Below the pieces are notes generated by a model that was not told the origin of the DNA, searched no databases, and saw only the letters and a program-made list of their open reading frames with translations. Positions 17,646-25,854 of a stretch of 64,000 bases of DNA are shown here, piece after piece (the first letter of the stretch is position 1; the number at the start of each line of letters is the position of its first letter). The stretch lies in assembly GCF_002423035.1 (NCBI RefSeq), contig NZ_DIUM01000008.1, positions 16,688 to 80,687 on the forward strand, read 5' to 3'. Origin of the DNA: Thiocapsa sp. UBA6158 (GTDB lineage Bacteria > Pseudomonadota > Gammaproteobacteria > Chromatiales > Chromatiaceae). A program made the position numbers and the translations under genes.

Positions 17646-18761
17646 GTGTCGATCTTCGATTCCTGGTTGGCTGTGCGCAACCGTTTGCTGGCAAGCAGCT
17701 CTTTTCAGCGGTGGGCCTCGGCCTTTCCCTTGACCCGCCCGATCGCACAGAGACGCGCGCGCGAGCTGTTCGACATCGTCGCCGGGTTCGTCTACTCGCA
17801 GATCTTGTTCGCGTGTGTGCGCCTGAAGCTGTTCGAGATCCTTGCGGAGGGTCCGCAGAGCGCGGACGCGCTGGCGAAGCGGATGGCGCTTCCGCCCGAA
17901 GGTGCGATTCGCCTGCTGCGCGCAGCGGTGAGTCTGCGTCTGGTCGCCTTGTGCGAGGACAAGCGCTACGCCCTGGGCGAGCTGGGCGCGGCCATGATCG
18001 GAAACCCCGGGATCGCCGCCATGGTCGAGCATCATGCGATGGTCTATTCGGATCTCGCCGATCCGGTCGCCCTGCTGCGTGGCGAGGTGGAGCGCACGGC
18101 CTTGTCGAGCTATTGGTCTTACGCGGCCAACACCGACGCAGCGAGCGTGGATGAGCAGTCGATCGACGGCTATACGGCGCTCATGTCCGACAGCCAGTCC
18201 CTGATCGCCGGCGATGTGCTGGATGCCTACTCGTTGAAGGGCCACCAATGTCTCCTGGACGTCGGCGGCGGCGACGGCACCTTTCTGGTGACGGCCGCCA
18301 AGCGTTGGCCGCACCTGAAGGTCATCCTGTTCGATCTGCCTGCGGTTGCCGAGCGTGCGCGTGCCCGTTTCGAGCGCGAAGGGCTCGCGGATCGGGCGAC
18401 CGCGGTCGGCGGCGACGTGATGCGCGATCCCTTGCCGGAGGGTGCGGATGTCGTCTCTCTCGTGCGGGTGCTGCATGATCACGACGATGAAGAGGCGCTC
18501 GCGATCATCAAGGCCGCGCGGCGCGTCCTGCCGAGCGGCGGAACCCTTCTGGTTGCCGAGCCGATGTCCGGTACGCCCGGCGCCGAGCCGATCGGCGACG
18601 CCTATTTCGGTTTCTATCTCCTCGCCATGGGCAGCGGGCGACCGCGCACCCCGGTGGAGATCGAAAACATGCTGCGGCTCAACGTCTTCGATCCGGTGCG
18701 TCTGGTGCCGACCGTGCGACCAATCCTAACGCGATTGTTGGCCGCGACACGGATGGCGTGA
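17646..18761 (+). CDS. crtF: Hydroxyneurosporene / demethylspheroidene O-methyltransferase
   Basis: SAM-dependent O-methyltransferase that methylates the C-1 hydroxyl of acyclic carotenoids, the last step to methoxylated pigments such as spirilloxanthin. 371 residues from the GTG at 17646 (GAGG 8 nt upstream); the frame extends further 5' but only through the repeat. N-terminal dimerisation/winged-helix half, then the methyltransferase half with LLDVGGGDGTFLV and DYxxxx-type loop VLHDHDDEEAL. Follows crtE by 120 nt, most of it repeat copy A, and is followed by a stem-loop before bchC. Confidence 0.92.
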   Translation: MSIFDSWLAVRNRLLASSSFQRWASAFPLTRPIAQRRARELFDIVAGFVYSQILFACVRLKLFEILAEGPQSADALAKRMALPPEGAIRLLRAAVSLRLVALCEDKRYALGELGAAMIGNPGIAAMVEHHAMVYSDLADPVALLRGEVERTALSSYWSYAANTDAASVDEQSIDGYTALMSDSQSLIAGDVLDAYSLKGHQCLLDVGGGDGTFLVTAAKRWPHLKVILFDLPAVAERARARFEREGLADRATAVGGDVMRDPLPEGADVVSLVRVLHDHDDEEALAIIKAARRVLPSGGTLLVAEPMSGTPGAEPIGDAYFGFYLLAMGSGRPRTPVEIENMLRLNVFDPVRLVPTVRPILTRLLAATRMA

Positions 18762-18780
18762 GCTCGGTCCGATGGAAAAG

Positions 18781-18799
18781 TCCGGCAGCTTCTGCCGGA
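18781..18799 (+). other. Perfect hairpin between crtF and bchC
   Basis: TCCGGCAG-CTT-CTGCCGGA, an 8-bp perfect stem with a 3-nt loop, 20 nt after the crtF stop. No T-run follows, so intrinsic termination is doubtful; it could stabilise the crtEF end of a longer crtEF-bchCXYZ-puf transcript. Confidence 0.5.
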
Positions 18800-18856
18800 C
18801 GTGCTTGAGTTGGGTTAAACTCCAAAGTCTTTGACTGTCACTATCAGGGTCGAACA

Positions 18857-19810
18857 TTGAACCTCGATACCCTCGCCGTCGTTCTCGATCAGCCTGAATC
18901 CCTTGCCCTCAAACCGCTGACGCTCACCGCGCCGGGCGACGCGGACGTCATGGTCGCGATCGAATGGAGCGGCATCAGCACGGGTACCGAGCGTCTGCTC
19001 TGGTCCGGGCGCATGCCGAGCTTTCCCGGCATGGGCTATCCGTTGGTGCCCGGCTACGAGTCGGTCGGTCGCGTGACCTGGGCCGGCGATCGGTCGGGGC
19101 TCGAGGTCGGTCAGCGCGTCTTCGTGCCCGGAGCGCGCTGCTACAACGAGGCGCGCGGTCTGTTCGGCGGAGCGGCCTCGCGCATCGTGCTCCCCGGCGA
19201 GCGTGCCGTGCCGGTCGGCGATGCGCTCGGGGAGGATGCCGTGCTGCTCGCATTGGCGGCAACGGCCTATCACGCCATCGGCGGTCTGAGTGCCGGCCCT
19301 GTCGACCTCGTCATCGGTCACGGCGTGCTGGGTCGACTGGTGGCGCGGATCGCGGCCTTGGCCGAGGGCGCTCGCCCGACGGTCTGGGAGACGAACCCGG
19401 AGCGCGCGCACGGCGCCGAAGGCCACGGCTACCAAGTCGTCGCGCCGGATCAGGATCATCGCACGGACTATCGGCGCATCTGCGACGTCAGCGGCGACTC
19501 GGGGATCCTCGATACCTTGATCGCACGCATGGCACCGGGCGGGGAGGTCATCCTCGCCGGTTTCTACAGCCAACCTCTGTCCTTCTCGTTCCCGCCGGCC
19601 TTCATGCGCGAGACGCGCATCCAAGTCGCCGCCGAATGGCGTCCGCCGGATATCGTCGCGGTCAAGGAACTGGTCGATTCGGGACGCCTTTCACTCGACG
19701 GGCTCATCACCCATCGCGAGCCCGCGACCCATGCCGATGCGGCCTATCGCACCGCGTTCGGTGACCCCAACTGTCTGAAAATGATCTTGGATTGGAGATC
19801 GATCTCGTGA
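18857..19810 (+). CDS. bchC: 3-hydroxyethyl bacteriochlorophyllide a dehydrogenase
   Basis: Zinc-alcohol-dehydrogenase-like enzyme that oxidises the C3 hydroxyethyl group to acetyl in late bacteriochlorophyllide a synthesis. 317 residues: GroES-like domain with GYESVGRV and the truncated nucleotide-binding domain LVIGHGVLGRLVARIAA. Starts at a TTG (18857) shortly after CAGGG. Overlaps bchX by a GTGA junction. No TGT-N12-ACA box was found in the 95 bases upstream, so it may depend on crtE transcription. Confidence 0.93.
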   Translation: MNLDTLAVVLDQPESLALKPLTLTAPGDADVMVAIEWSGISTGTERLLWSGRMPSFPGMGYPLVPGYESVGRVTWAGDRSGLEVGQRVFVPGARCYNEARGLFGGAASRIVLPGERAVPVGDALGEDAVLLALAATAYHAIGGLSAGPVDLVIGHGVLGRLVARIAALAEGARPTVWETNPERAHGAEGHGYQVVAPDQDHRTDYRRICDVSGDSGILDTLIARMAPGGEVILAGFYSQPLSFSFPPAFMRETRIQVAAEWRPPDIVAVKELVDSGRLSLDGLITHREPATHADAAYRTAFGDPNCLKMILDWRSIS

Positions 19811-20805
19811 GTGTATCCGTCAAGAGTCCCGCATTGGCGCCCGCGCGCCAATCGGCCAAGGATCCGGTCGGCGCACCCTCGATCGCCACGCCCTCCATCA
19901 AGGAGACCCAGATCATCGCGATCTACGGCAAGGGCGGCATCGGTAAGAGCTTCACCCTGGCAAACCTGTCCTACATGATGGCGCAGCAGGGCAAGAAGGT
20001 CCTGTTGATCGGCTGCGACCCCAAGAGCGACACCACGACACTACTGTTCGGCGGGCGTGCCTGTCCGACCATCCTGGGGACCTCGGGCGAGAAGAAACGC
20101 GCCGGCGACAAGGTCAGCATCGGCGACGTCTGCTTCAAGCGCGACGGTGTCTTCGCGATGGAGCTGGGCGGTCCGGACGTGGGGCGTGGATGCGGCGGTC
20201 GCGGCATCATCCACGGCTTCGAGCTGCTCGAAGGCCTGGGTTTTCACGAGTGGGACTTCGACTATGTCCTGCTCGACTTCTTGGGCGACGTGGTCTGCGG
20301 CGGCTTCGGTCTGCCGATCGCGCGCGATCTCTGTCAGAAGGTGATCGTGGTCGGATCGAACGACCTGCAATCGCTCTATGTCGCCAACAACGTCTGCTCG
20401 GCGGTCGAGTATTTCCGAGGGTTGGGCGGCAACGTCGGTGTGGCCGGCATGGTGATCAACAAGGACGACGGCACCGGGGAGGCGCAAGCCTTTGCCAAGG
20501 CGGTGGAGATCCCGATCCTTGCAACCATACCGGCCCACGACGAGATCCGGCGCAAGAGCGCGAACTACGAGATCATCGGCCGACCGGGCGATCGCTGGGG
20601 TCCGCTGTTCGAAGAGTTGGCGACCAACGTGGGCCTGGCGCCGCCGATCCATCCCAAACCGCTGGATCAGGACGGCCTGCTGGGGCTCTTCACGGGCGAC
20701 GTGGTCGGTCGTCATGTCGTGCTCGAGCCGGCGACACCCGAAGACATGTGCAGCGCCGCGACCTTCAAGAAACCCTCGCTCGAGGTGATCTACGACGATG
20801 TCTAA
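19807..20805 (+). CDS. bchX: Chlorophyllide a reductase, iron protein subunit X
   Basis: NifH-like ATPase that feeds electrons to BchYZ, which reduces ring B of chlorophyllide a (bacteriochlorin formation). 332 residues; P-loop GKGGIGKS at 41-48 and cluster cysteines in GRGCGGRG and DVVCGGFG. Start taken as the GTG at 19807 overlapping the bchC stop (GTGA); the frame also allows a TTG 15 nt upstream. The extra ~35-residue N-terminus and the KSDTTTLLFGG switch region separate it from BchL. Confidence 0.96.
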   Translation: MSVSVKSPALAPARQSAKDPVGAPSIATPSIKETQIIAIYGKGGIGKSFTLANLSYMMAQQGKKVLLIGCDPKSDTTTLLFGGRACPTILGTSGEKKRAGDKVSIGDVCFKRDGVFAMELGGPDVGRGCGGRGIIHGFELLEGLGFHEWDFDYVLLDFLGDVVCGGFGLPIARDLCQKVIVVGSNDLQSLYVANNVCSAVEYFRGLGGNVGVAGMVINKDDGTGEAQAFAKAVEIPILATIPAHDEIRRKSANYEIIGRPGDRWGPLFEELATNVGLAPPIHPKPLDQDGLLGLFTGDVVGRHVVLEPATPEDMCSAATFKKPSLEVIYDDV

Positions 20806-22294
20806 GCCATCCGAGGCCGAAGGTCCGATCAGTGATCGCGCGGCCGACGCGGGGCAGGGCGGTGGCTGTCACGGCGGCGTCGAGACCTTGCACGCCGCCG
20901 CGGCCGCAGCGGGAAACCGCGAGTTGCTGGAGCGCTACGCGCGGGACTATCCGAAGGGACCGCACGATCAACCCCAGACCATGTGTCCGGCGTTCGGCGC
21001 CTTGCGGGTCGGGCTGCGCATGCGGCGCACGGCCATGGTACTCGCAGGCTCCGGCTGTTGTGTCTACGGTTTGACCTTTACCTCCCATTTCTACGGCGCA
21101 CGTCGCTCGGTCGGTTATGTGCCCTTCGACTCGGAGACCCTGGTCTCGGGTGCGCTCTTCGAGGACGTGCGCGAGGCGGTACTCAAGCTCGCCGATCCGG
21201 ATCACTACGATACCGTCGTGGTGATCAACCTCTGCGTGCCGACCGCCTCCGGCGTACCCTTGCGTCTCTTGCCCAAAGAGCTCAACGGCGTGCGTATTCT
21301 CGGCATCGACGTGCCCGGATTCGGGGTGCCGACCCATGCCGAGGCGAAGGACGTGCTCGCCGGCGCCATGCTTCAGTATGCGCGCACCGAGGCCGAGCAA
21401 GGCCCGGTGCAGGCACCGCGCGGCGGTCGCAGCGAGCGGCCGACCGTGACCCTGCTCGGTGAGATGTTCCCGGCCGACCCGGTCGGGATCGGGATGATGC
21501 TCGAGCCCATGGGGCTGGCGCCCGGTCCGGTCGTGCCGACCCGCGAATGGCGCGAGCTGTACGGCGCGCTCGATTGTCGGGTTGCCGCGGCGATTCATCC
21601 TCAATACACCGCGAGCGCGCGCGAGTTTGCCCTGGCGGGTCGCCCCATCGTCGGCTCGGCACCGGTCGGGTGCGAGGGCACCGCGAGCTGGCTCGACGCG
21701 ATTGGAGCGGCCTGCGGGATCGCACAGGCCAAGGTCGATCTGGCCAAGAACAAGATCCTGCCGGCCATCGCCGGCGCCCTGTCGGGCAGCCCGATCAAGG
21801 GCCGGGTCACGGTCTCCGGTTACGAGGGTTCCGAGCTGCTGGTCGCGCGTCTGCTGATCGAGTCCGGTGCGGATGTTCCCTATGTCGGCACCGCCTGCGG
21901 GCGCACACCCTGGTCCGAAGCGGATCTGGCTTGGCTCGAGTCGCGCGGGGTGCCGGTTCAGTTCCGTGCGTCTCTGGAGCAGGACATCGCGGCAGTGAAG
22001 GCGCTGGAGCCGGATCTCGCGATCGGGACCACGCCGGTCGTGCAAGCGGCCAAGGAGATGAGCATCCCGGCGCTCTATTTCACCAATCTCATCTCGGCGC
22101 GTCCGCTGATGGGTCCCGCGGGTGCCGGTTCTCTGGCCCAGGTCATTAATACCGCGCTGGCCAATCGGCATCGATTCACCGCCATGCGCAGCTTCTTCGA
22201 TGGCGTGGGTGCGGGCGAGACCTGCGGGATCTGGGATCAGTCGCCCGTGTCGGTCGCCGCGCCTGCCCTCTCCCCAGTCGTCAAGCCACTTTGA
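20798..22294 (+). CDS. bchY: Chlorophyllide a reductase subunit Y
   Basis: NifD-like catalytic subunit; with BchZ it binds the [4Fe-4S] cluster and chlorophyllide. 498 residues. Cysteine-containing segments TMCPAFGALR, GSGCCVYGLTF and VPVGCEG-like APVGCEGTASW match the family. The ATG overlaps the bchX stop by 8 nt. The first 50 residues (GGGCHGGVETLHAAAAAAGN) are typical for Y. Confidence 0.96.
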   Translation: MSKPSEAEGPISDRAADAGQGGGCHGGVETLHAAAAAAGNRELLERYARDYPKGPHDQPQTMCPAFGALRVGLRMRRTAMVLAGSGCCVYGLTFTSHFYGARRSVGYVPFDSETLVSGALFEDVREAVLKLADPDHYDTVVVINLCVPTASGVPLRLLPKELNGVRILGIDVPGFGVPTHAEAKDVLAGAMLQYARTEAEQGPVQAPRGGRSERPTVTLLGEMFPADPVGIGMMLEPMGLAPGPVVPTREWRELYGALDCRVAAAIHPQYTASAREFALAGRPIVGSAPVGCEGTASWLDAIGAACGIAQAKVDLAKNKILPAIAGALSGSPIKGRVTVSGYEGSELLVARLLIESGADVPYVGTACGRTPWSEADLAWLESRGVPVQFRASLEQDIAAVKALEPDLAIGTTPVVQAAKEMSIPALYFTNLISARPLMGPAGAGSLAQVINTALANRHRFTAMRSFFDGVGAGETCGIWDQSPVSVAAPALSPVVKPL

Positions 22295-22319
22295 GTCCGG
22301 TCACGAGGACGTTTTACTC

Positions 22320-23759
22320 ATGTTGATCAACGACCTCGACCGCGCCGGCGGTTATTGGGGCTCCGTCTACGTGTTTGCGGCCGTCAAGGGCCTGCAGGTC
22401 ATCATCGACGGACCGGTCGGCTGCGAGAACCTCCCGGTGACCGCCGTACTGCACTACACGGACGGGTTGCCGCCGCATGAGCTGCCGGTGGTCGTCACCG
22501 GTCTGGGCGAGGAGGAGCTGGGCCAGAAGGGGACCGAGGAGGCGATGCGTCGCGCCTATGCCACCCTGGACCCCGAGCGCCCCGCCGTGGTGGTCACCGG
22601 CTCGATTGCCGAGATGATCGGCGGCGGTGTCACGCCCGAAGGGACCAATATCCATCGCTTCCTGCCGCGCACCATCGACGAGGATCAGTGGCAGAGTGCC
22701 AATCGTGCCATGTACTGGCTGTGGAGTCAGTACGGCCTGAAGAAGGGCGGGATGCCCAAGGCCAAGCCGCGCAAGCCGGGCGAGCCCCCGCGCGTGAACA
22801 TCATCGGACCCATGTACGGAACCTTCAACACCCCGTCCGATCTCGCCGAGATCCGGCGTCTGGTGGAAGGGATCGGAGCGACGGTCAATCAGGTCTTCCC
22901 GCTGGGGAGCCATCTGGATCGAGTGCCCGAGTTGGTCAATGCAGAGGTCAACATCTGCATGTACCGCGAGTTCGGGCGCAGCCTCTGCGAGGCGCTCGAG
23001 CGGCCCTTTATCCAGGCCCCGATCGGTCTGCACAGCACGACCAAGTTTCTGCGCACGCTCGGCGAGCTGCTCGAGCTGGACCCCGAGCCCTTCATCGAGC
23101 GCGAAAAGCACACGACCATCAAGCCGATCTGGGATCTCTGGCGGTCGGTCACGCAGGACTTCTTCGGCACGGCCAGTTTCGGTGTCGTGGCCACCGATAC
23201 TTATGCGCGGGGCCTGCGTCATTTCCTCGAAGACGAGCTGGGTTTGCCGTGCAATTTCGCCTTCTCGCGCAGGGCAGGCGTGAAGCCGGACAACGATGCC
23301 GTACGCGAGGCGGTGCACAAGAAGACGCCGCTGATCGTCTTCGGCAGCTACAACGAGCGCATGTACCTGTCCGAGATCGGCGCCCGTGCGACCTACATCC
23401 CGGCGTCGTTCCCGGGCACCGTGATCCGACGTCACACCGGCACGCCCTTCATGGGCTACTCGGGTGCGACCTACCTCGTCCAGGAGGTCTGCAACGCCCT
23501 CTTCGATGCCCTCTTCAACATCATTCCGCTCGGCACCGATCTCGACAAGGTCGACGCCACCCCGGCCCGACTCCATCGCGAGCTGCCCTGGGGCGAGGAC
23601 GCACTCTCGGCATTTGACCGCATCGTCGATTCCCAGCCCGTATTGGTGCGCATCTCGGCCGCCAAGCGCCTGCGCGATGCCGCCGAGCGCGCCTCGCGCA
23701 ATGCAGGGGATGAGCGGGTGAGTCTCGATCGCGTCCTCGAGGCCCGGCGCTCGCTCTAG
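22320..23759 (+). CDS. bchZ: Chlorophyllide a reductase subunit Z
   Basis: NifK-like partner of BchY. 479 residues from the ATG at 22320, which follows an ACGAGGACG ribosome-binding site; the frame is open further upstream but only inside bchY. Conserved DRAGGYWGSVYVFAAVKGLQVIIDGPVGCENLP at the N-terminus (described here in parts: the start DRAGGYWGS and the cluster-binding PVGCEN) and GYSGATYLVQE near the C-terminus. Last gene of bchCXYZ; 690 nt then separate it from pufB. Confidence 0.95.
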   Translation: MLINDLDRAGGYWGSVYVFAAVKGLQVIIDGPVGCENLPVTAVLHYTDGLPPHELPVVVTGLGEEELGQKGTEEAMRRAYATLDPERPAVVVTGSIAEMIGGGVTPEGTNIHRFLPRTIDEDQWQSANRAMYWLWSQYGLKKGGMPKAKPRKPGEPPRVNIIGPMYGTFNTPSDLAEIRRLVEGIGATVNQVFPLGSHLDRVPELVNAEVNICMYREFGRSLCEALERPFIQAPIGLHSTTKFLRTLGELLELDPEPFIEREKHTTIKPIWDLWRSVTQDFFGTASFGVVATDTYARGLRHFLEDELGLPCNFAFSRRAGVKPDNDAVREAVHKKTPLIVFGSYNERMYLSEIGARATYIPASFPGTVIRRHTGTPFMGYSGATYLVQEVCNALFDALFNIIPLGTDLDKVDATPARLHRELPWGEDALSAFDRIVDSQPVLVRISAAKRLRDAAERASRNAGDERVSLDRVLEARRSL

Positions 23760-24050
23760 CTGTCGCCTCTACTGTTCGGCGCAAGCCGCTGCCCCGCGCG
23801 CAACAGCGCGCAGCGCTCGTGGTGGTGCGTATCCCCGATCCAACCCCGCCGGGTCTGCCGGCTCCGTCTCGTCGCCTGCCGTGCGACACGGCCGCGCCGC
23901 GCTGCTGCTCTGTGCCGGCGCCGCCGGCTCGACTGGCTCGCCGCGACACCCTCCGTAGCTGTTTTCGCAGCCATTTCTCCGGCAAGCTCACGCCCTCGGG
24001 GCGCGGGTGGCGCCTGTTGATTGTCCGGGCGCAGCTGCGGCGCAAATGGG
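23760..24050. other. Intergenic region between bchZ and the puf promoter
   Basis: 291 bases with no convincing gene; all open frames here have Arg/Pro/Ala-rich shadow composition and no RBS. No T-run terminator for bchZ is visible, so read-through from bchCXYZ into puf (a superoperon, as in Rhodobacter) is possible. Confidence 0.5.
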
Positions 24051-24068
24051 TGTAAATGTAGATTGACA
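24051..24068. promoter_or_regulatory. PpsR/CrtJ-type box upstream of puf
   Basis: TGT-AAATGTAGATTG-ACA, an exact TGT-N12-ACA box. Its right end is also the right end of the TTGACA -35 element at 24063-24068, so binding would block the promoter. A perfect palindrome GTAGAT-TGAC-ATCTAC (24058-24073) overlaps it, and TGT-N12-ACG starting at 24058 is a near-second box. Confidence 0.7.
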
Positions 24069-24090
24069 TCTACGTCAGTCAAGCTAGACT
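24063..24090 (+). promoter_or_regulatory. Predicted sigma-70-type puf promoter
   Basis: TTGACA (24063-24068), 16-nt spacer, TAGACT (24085-24090). The -35 is perfect and the -10 matches TATAAT at four of six. Downstream GTCAGTC-AAGCTA-GACTGAC (24074-24093) is a perfect 7-bp inverted repeat over the spacer and -10, a possible activator or second repressor site. The predicted leader to pufB is about 350 nt. Confidence 0.6.
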
Positions 24091-24449
24091 GACACGTAAT
24101 CCAGTCACCCTGCAAAGCTTTCGTACCGGACCCGTGAGACCCGACCTGAACAATCCGAGATTCGACGTTCCGAGCCTCTCGCCGGTTGCGTCGCGCAAAA
24201 CTCCCGCGGAGGTCGAGGTTCACGGGCGAGGTATTTCGCCGGGTGCTGGCGAGTTTCACTTGTCGAACGGAGCGCATGCCCCGCGCGACATCAGTTGCCC
24301 GTCTCTTTATTCGGGACGATGGAGTCGAGTGGCTGGTCGGGCGTTTCGAGCAGCTTCTCCGTCGCGGTCCGTTGGTCCGCGACGAAACCCCCGCCGCACG
24401 GGGTCGGTGCGGCGTTACTTAGGTTCATCTCCTACTGGAGGATCGATCA
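24091..24449 (+). other. puf 5' leader
   Basis: About 350 nt between the predicted promoter and pufB. A frame of about 107 codons (24134-24457) runs through it, but its composition and lack of RBS argue against a protein, and it shows no transmembrane segment as PufQ would. I see no pufQ or bchF-like gene. Ends in the pufB RBS CTGGAGGATCG. Confidence 0.45.
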
Positions 24450-24593
24450 ATGGCTGAAAACACCAGCATGTCCGGCATGACCGAAGAAGAAGCGAAAGAG
24501 TTCCACGGGATCTTCGTGCAGAGCATGACCACCTTCTTCGGAATCGTCATCGTTGCACACATCCTGGCGTGGCTGTGGCGCCCTTGGCTGTAG
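24450..24593 (+). CDS. pufB1: LH1 antenna beta polypeptide 1
   Basis: 47-residue inner-membrane polypeptide of the LH1 ring around the reaction centre. Charged N-terminus (MTEEEAKEFHGIFVQSM), one transmembrane helix with the BChl-ligand His in VIVAHILAWLWRPWL. Good RBS (GGAGGATCGATCA before ATG). Differs from pufB2 at only a handful of residues. Transcribed first of the puf genes. Confidence 0.96.
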   Translation: MAENTSMSGMTEEEAKEFHGIFVQSMTTFFGIVIVAHILAWLWRPWL

Positions 24594-24667
24594 AAAAAAC
24601 CAATTCAGCGCTGGCGCCCGAGGGTGCCGGTCGCACGGTCATCTAACTCGTCCTGATTCCAGGAGAA

Positions 24668-24886
24668 ATGAATATGTTCTCGACCGAAAGCTTGTGGAAA
24701 ATCTGGCTGATCATGGATCCGCGTCGCATCCTGGTCGCTCTTTTTGCGTTCCTGATCGTCCTTGGTCTGGCCATTCACATGGTTCTGCTCAGCACTGCAG
24801 ATTTCAACTGGCTCGAAGACGGCATCCCCGCCAAGTCCGCGGTCAGTCAGATGCAAGTGACGCCCGTTGTGCCGCAAAGGCAATAG
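24668..24886 (+). CDS. pufA1: LH1 antenna alpha polypeptide 1
   Basis: 72-residue LH1 alpha chain. SLWKIWLIMDPRRILVALF precedes the transmembrane helix; BChl ligand His in LGLAIHMVLLST; periplasmic tail after FNWLED is long (about 24 residues). RBS AGGAGAAA directly before ATG at 24668; a second ATG two codons later is possible. 74 nt after pufB1. Confidence 0.96.
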   Translation: MNMFSTESLWKIWLIMDPRRILVALFAFLIVLGLAIHMVLLSTADFNWLEDGIPAKSAVSQMQVTPVVPQRQ

Positions 24887-24958
24887 CGTCCTTTACGGGG
24901 GTGGCAGGGGAGGCTGGACCCATTCGCCAGGCCCCACCTACCGCCGACAGTGCTAAGA

Positions 24959-24983
24959 GGAGGCAGCCGAATCGGATGCCTCC
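24959..24983 (+). other. pufA1-pufL intercistronic stem-loop
   Basis: GGAGGCA-G-CCG-AAT-CGG-A-TGCCTCC: ten base pairs with one mismatch and a 3-nt loop, followed by the pufL RBS. A second imperfect GC-rich stem precedes it (about 24897-24942). In Rhodobacter, hairpins at this position protect the pufBA segment from 3'-5' decay, giving excess antenna over reaction-centre mRNA; the same role is inferred here. Confidence 0.6.
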
Positions 24984-25001
24984 CCAGCAGAGGATTTTAC
25001 G

Positions 25002-25838
25002 ATGGCCATGCTCAGTTTTGAGAAAAAATACCGCGTCCGTGGCGGGACGCTGATAGGGGGAGACCTATTCGACTTCTGGGTGGGGCCGTTCTATGTCGGC
25101 TTCTTCGGAGTCTCGGCGTTCTTCTTCGCATTGTTAGGTACGCTCTTGATCGTCTGGGGCGCCACCCTCGGTCCGACGCCTGAGCTGCAGACATTCAATA
25201 TCTGGCAGATCAACATCGCTCCCCCGGATCTCAGCTACGGCCTAGGAATGGCTCCACTCGACCAGGGCGGTCTTTGGCAGTTCATTACACTCTGCGCGAT
25301 CGGGGCATTCGTCTCCTGGGCGCTGAGGCAGGTCGAGATTTCCCGCAAGCTCGGAATCGGTTTCCACGTCCCCTTCGCCTTCAGTTTCGCGATCGGTGCC
25401 TTTGTGACGCTCGTAGTGATTCGTCCCATCTTGATGGGTGCGTGGGGTCATGGCTTCCCGTACGGAATCATGAGCCACTTAGACTGGGTTTCGAATGTAG
25501 GTTACCAATACCTGCATTTCCATTACAACCCGGCCCACATGCTCGCGATCACTTTCTTCTTCACCACAACTTTAGCGCTGGCGATGCACGGCTCTTTGAT
25601 CCTGTCGGTGACCAATCCCAAGAAGGGTGAACCGGTCAAGACCGGCGAGCACGAGAATACCTTCTTCCGGGATTTGATCGGCTACTCCGTCGGCGCACTT
25701 GGTATCCATCGTCTAGGTCTCTTCCTGGCGCTGAGCGCGGTTTTTTGGAGCGCCGTCTGTATCGTGATCAGCGGACCCTTCTGGACGCGCGGTTGGCCGG
25801 AATGGTGGAACTGGTGGCTTGAGCTTCCGCTCTGGTAG
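25002..25838 (+). CDS. pufL: Photosynthetic reaction centre L subunit
   Basis: 278-residue core subunit with five transmembrane helices that, with PufM, binds the special pair, accessory BChls, bacteriopheophytins and quinones. Hallmarks: FEKKYRVRGGTLIGGDLFDFW N-terminus (given in part), FHVPFAFSF, HLDWVSNVGYQYLHFHYNPAHML with the His ligands, ALAMHGSLILS for the Fe ligand helix, and C-terminal WWNWWLELPLW. RBS AGAGGATTTTACG. 16 nt before pufM. Confidence 0.98.
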   Translation: MAMLSFEKKYRVRGGTLIGGDLFDFWVGPFYVGFFGVSAFFFALLGTLLIVWGATLGPTPELQTFNIWQINIAPPDLSYGLGMAPLDQGGLWQFITLCAIGAFVSWALRQVEISRKLGIGFHVPFAFSFAIGAFVTLVVIRPILMGAWGHGFPYGIMSHLDWVSNVGYQYLHFHYNPAHMLAITFFFTTTLALAMHGSLILSVTNPKKGEPVKTGEHENTFFRDLIGYSVGALGIHRLGLFLALSAVFWSAVCIVISGPFWTRGWPEWWNWWLELPLW

Positions 25839-25854
25839 GGTCTAGGAGACAACA

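Noticed and set aside
20765..22171. 468-codon open frame opposite bchY
   Set aside because: Antisense shadow; bchY is unambiguous.
24134..24457. 107-codon frame in the puf leader as a pufQ-like gene
   Set aside because: No transmembrane segment, no RBS, Arg/Ser/Pro-rich, and it overlaps the start of pufB1.
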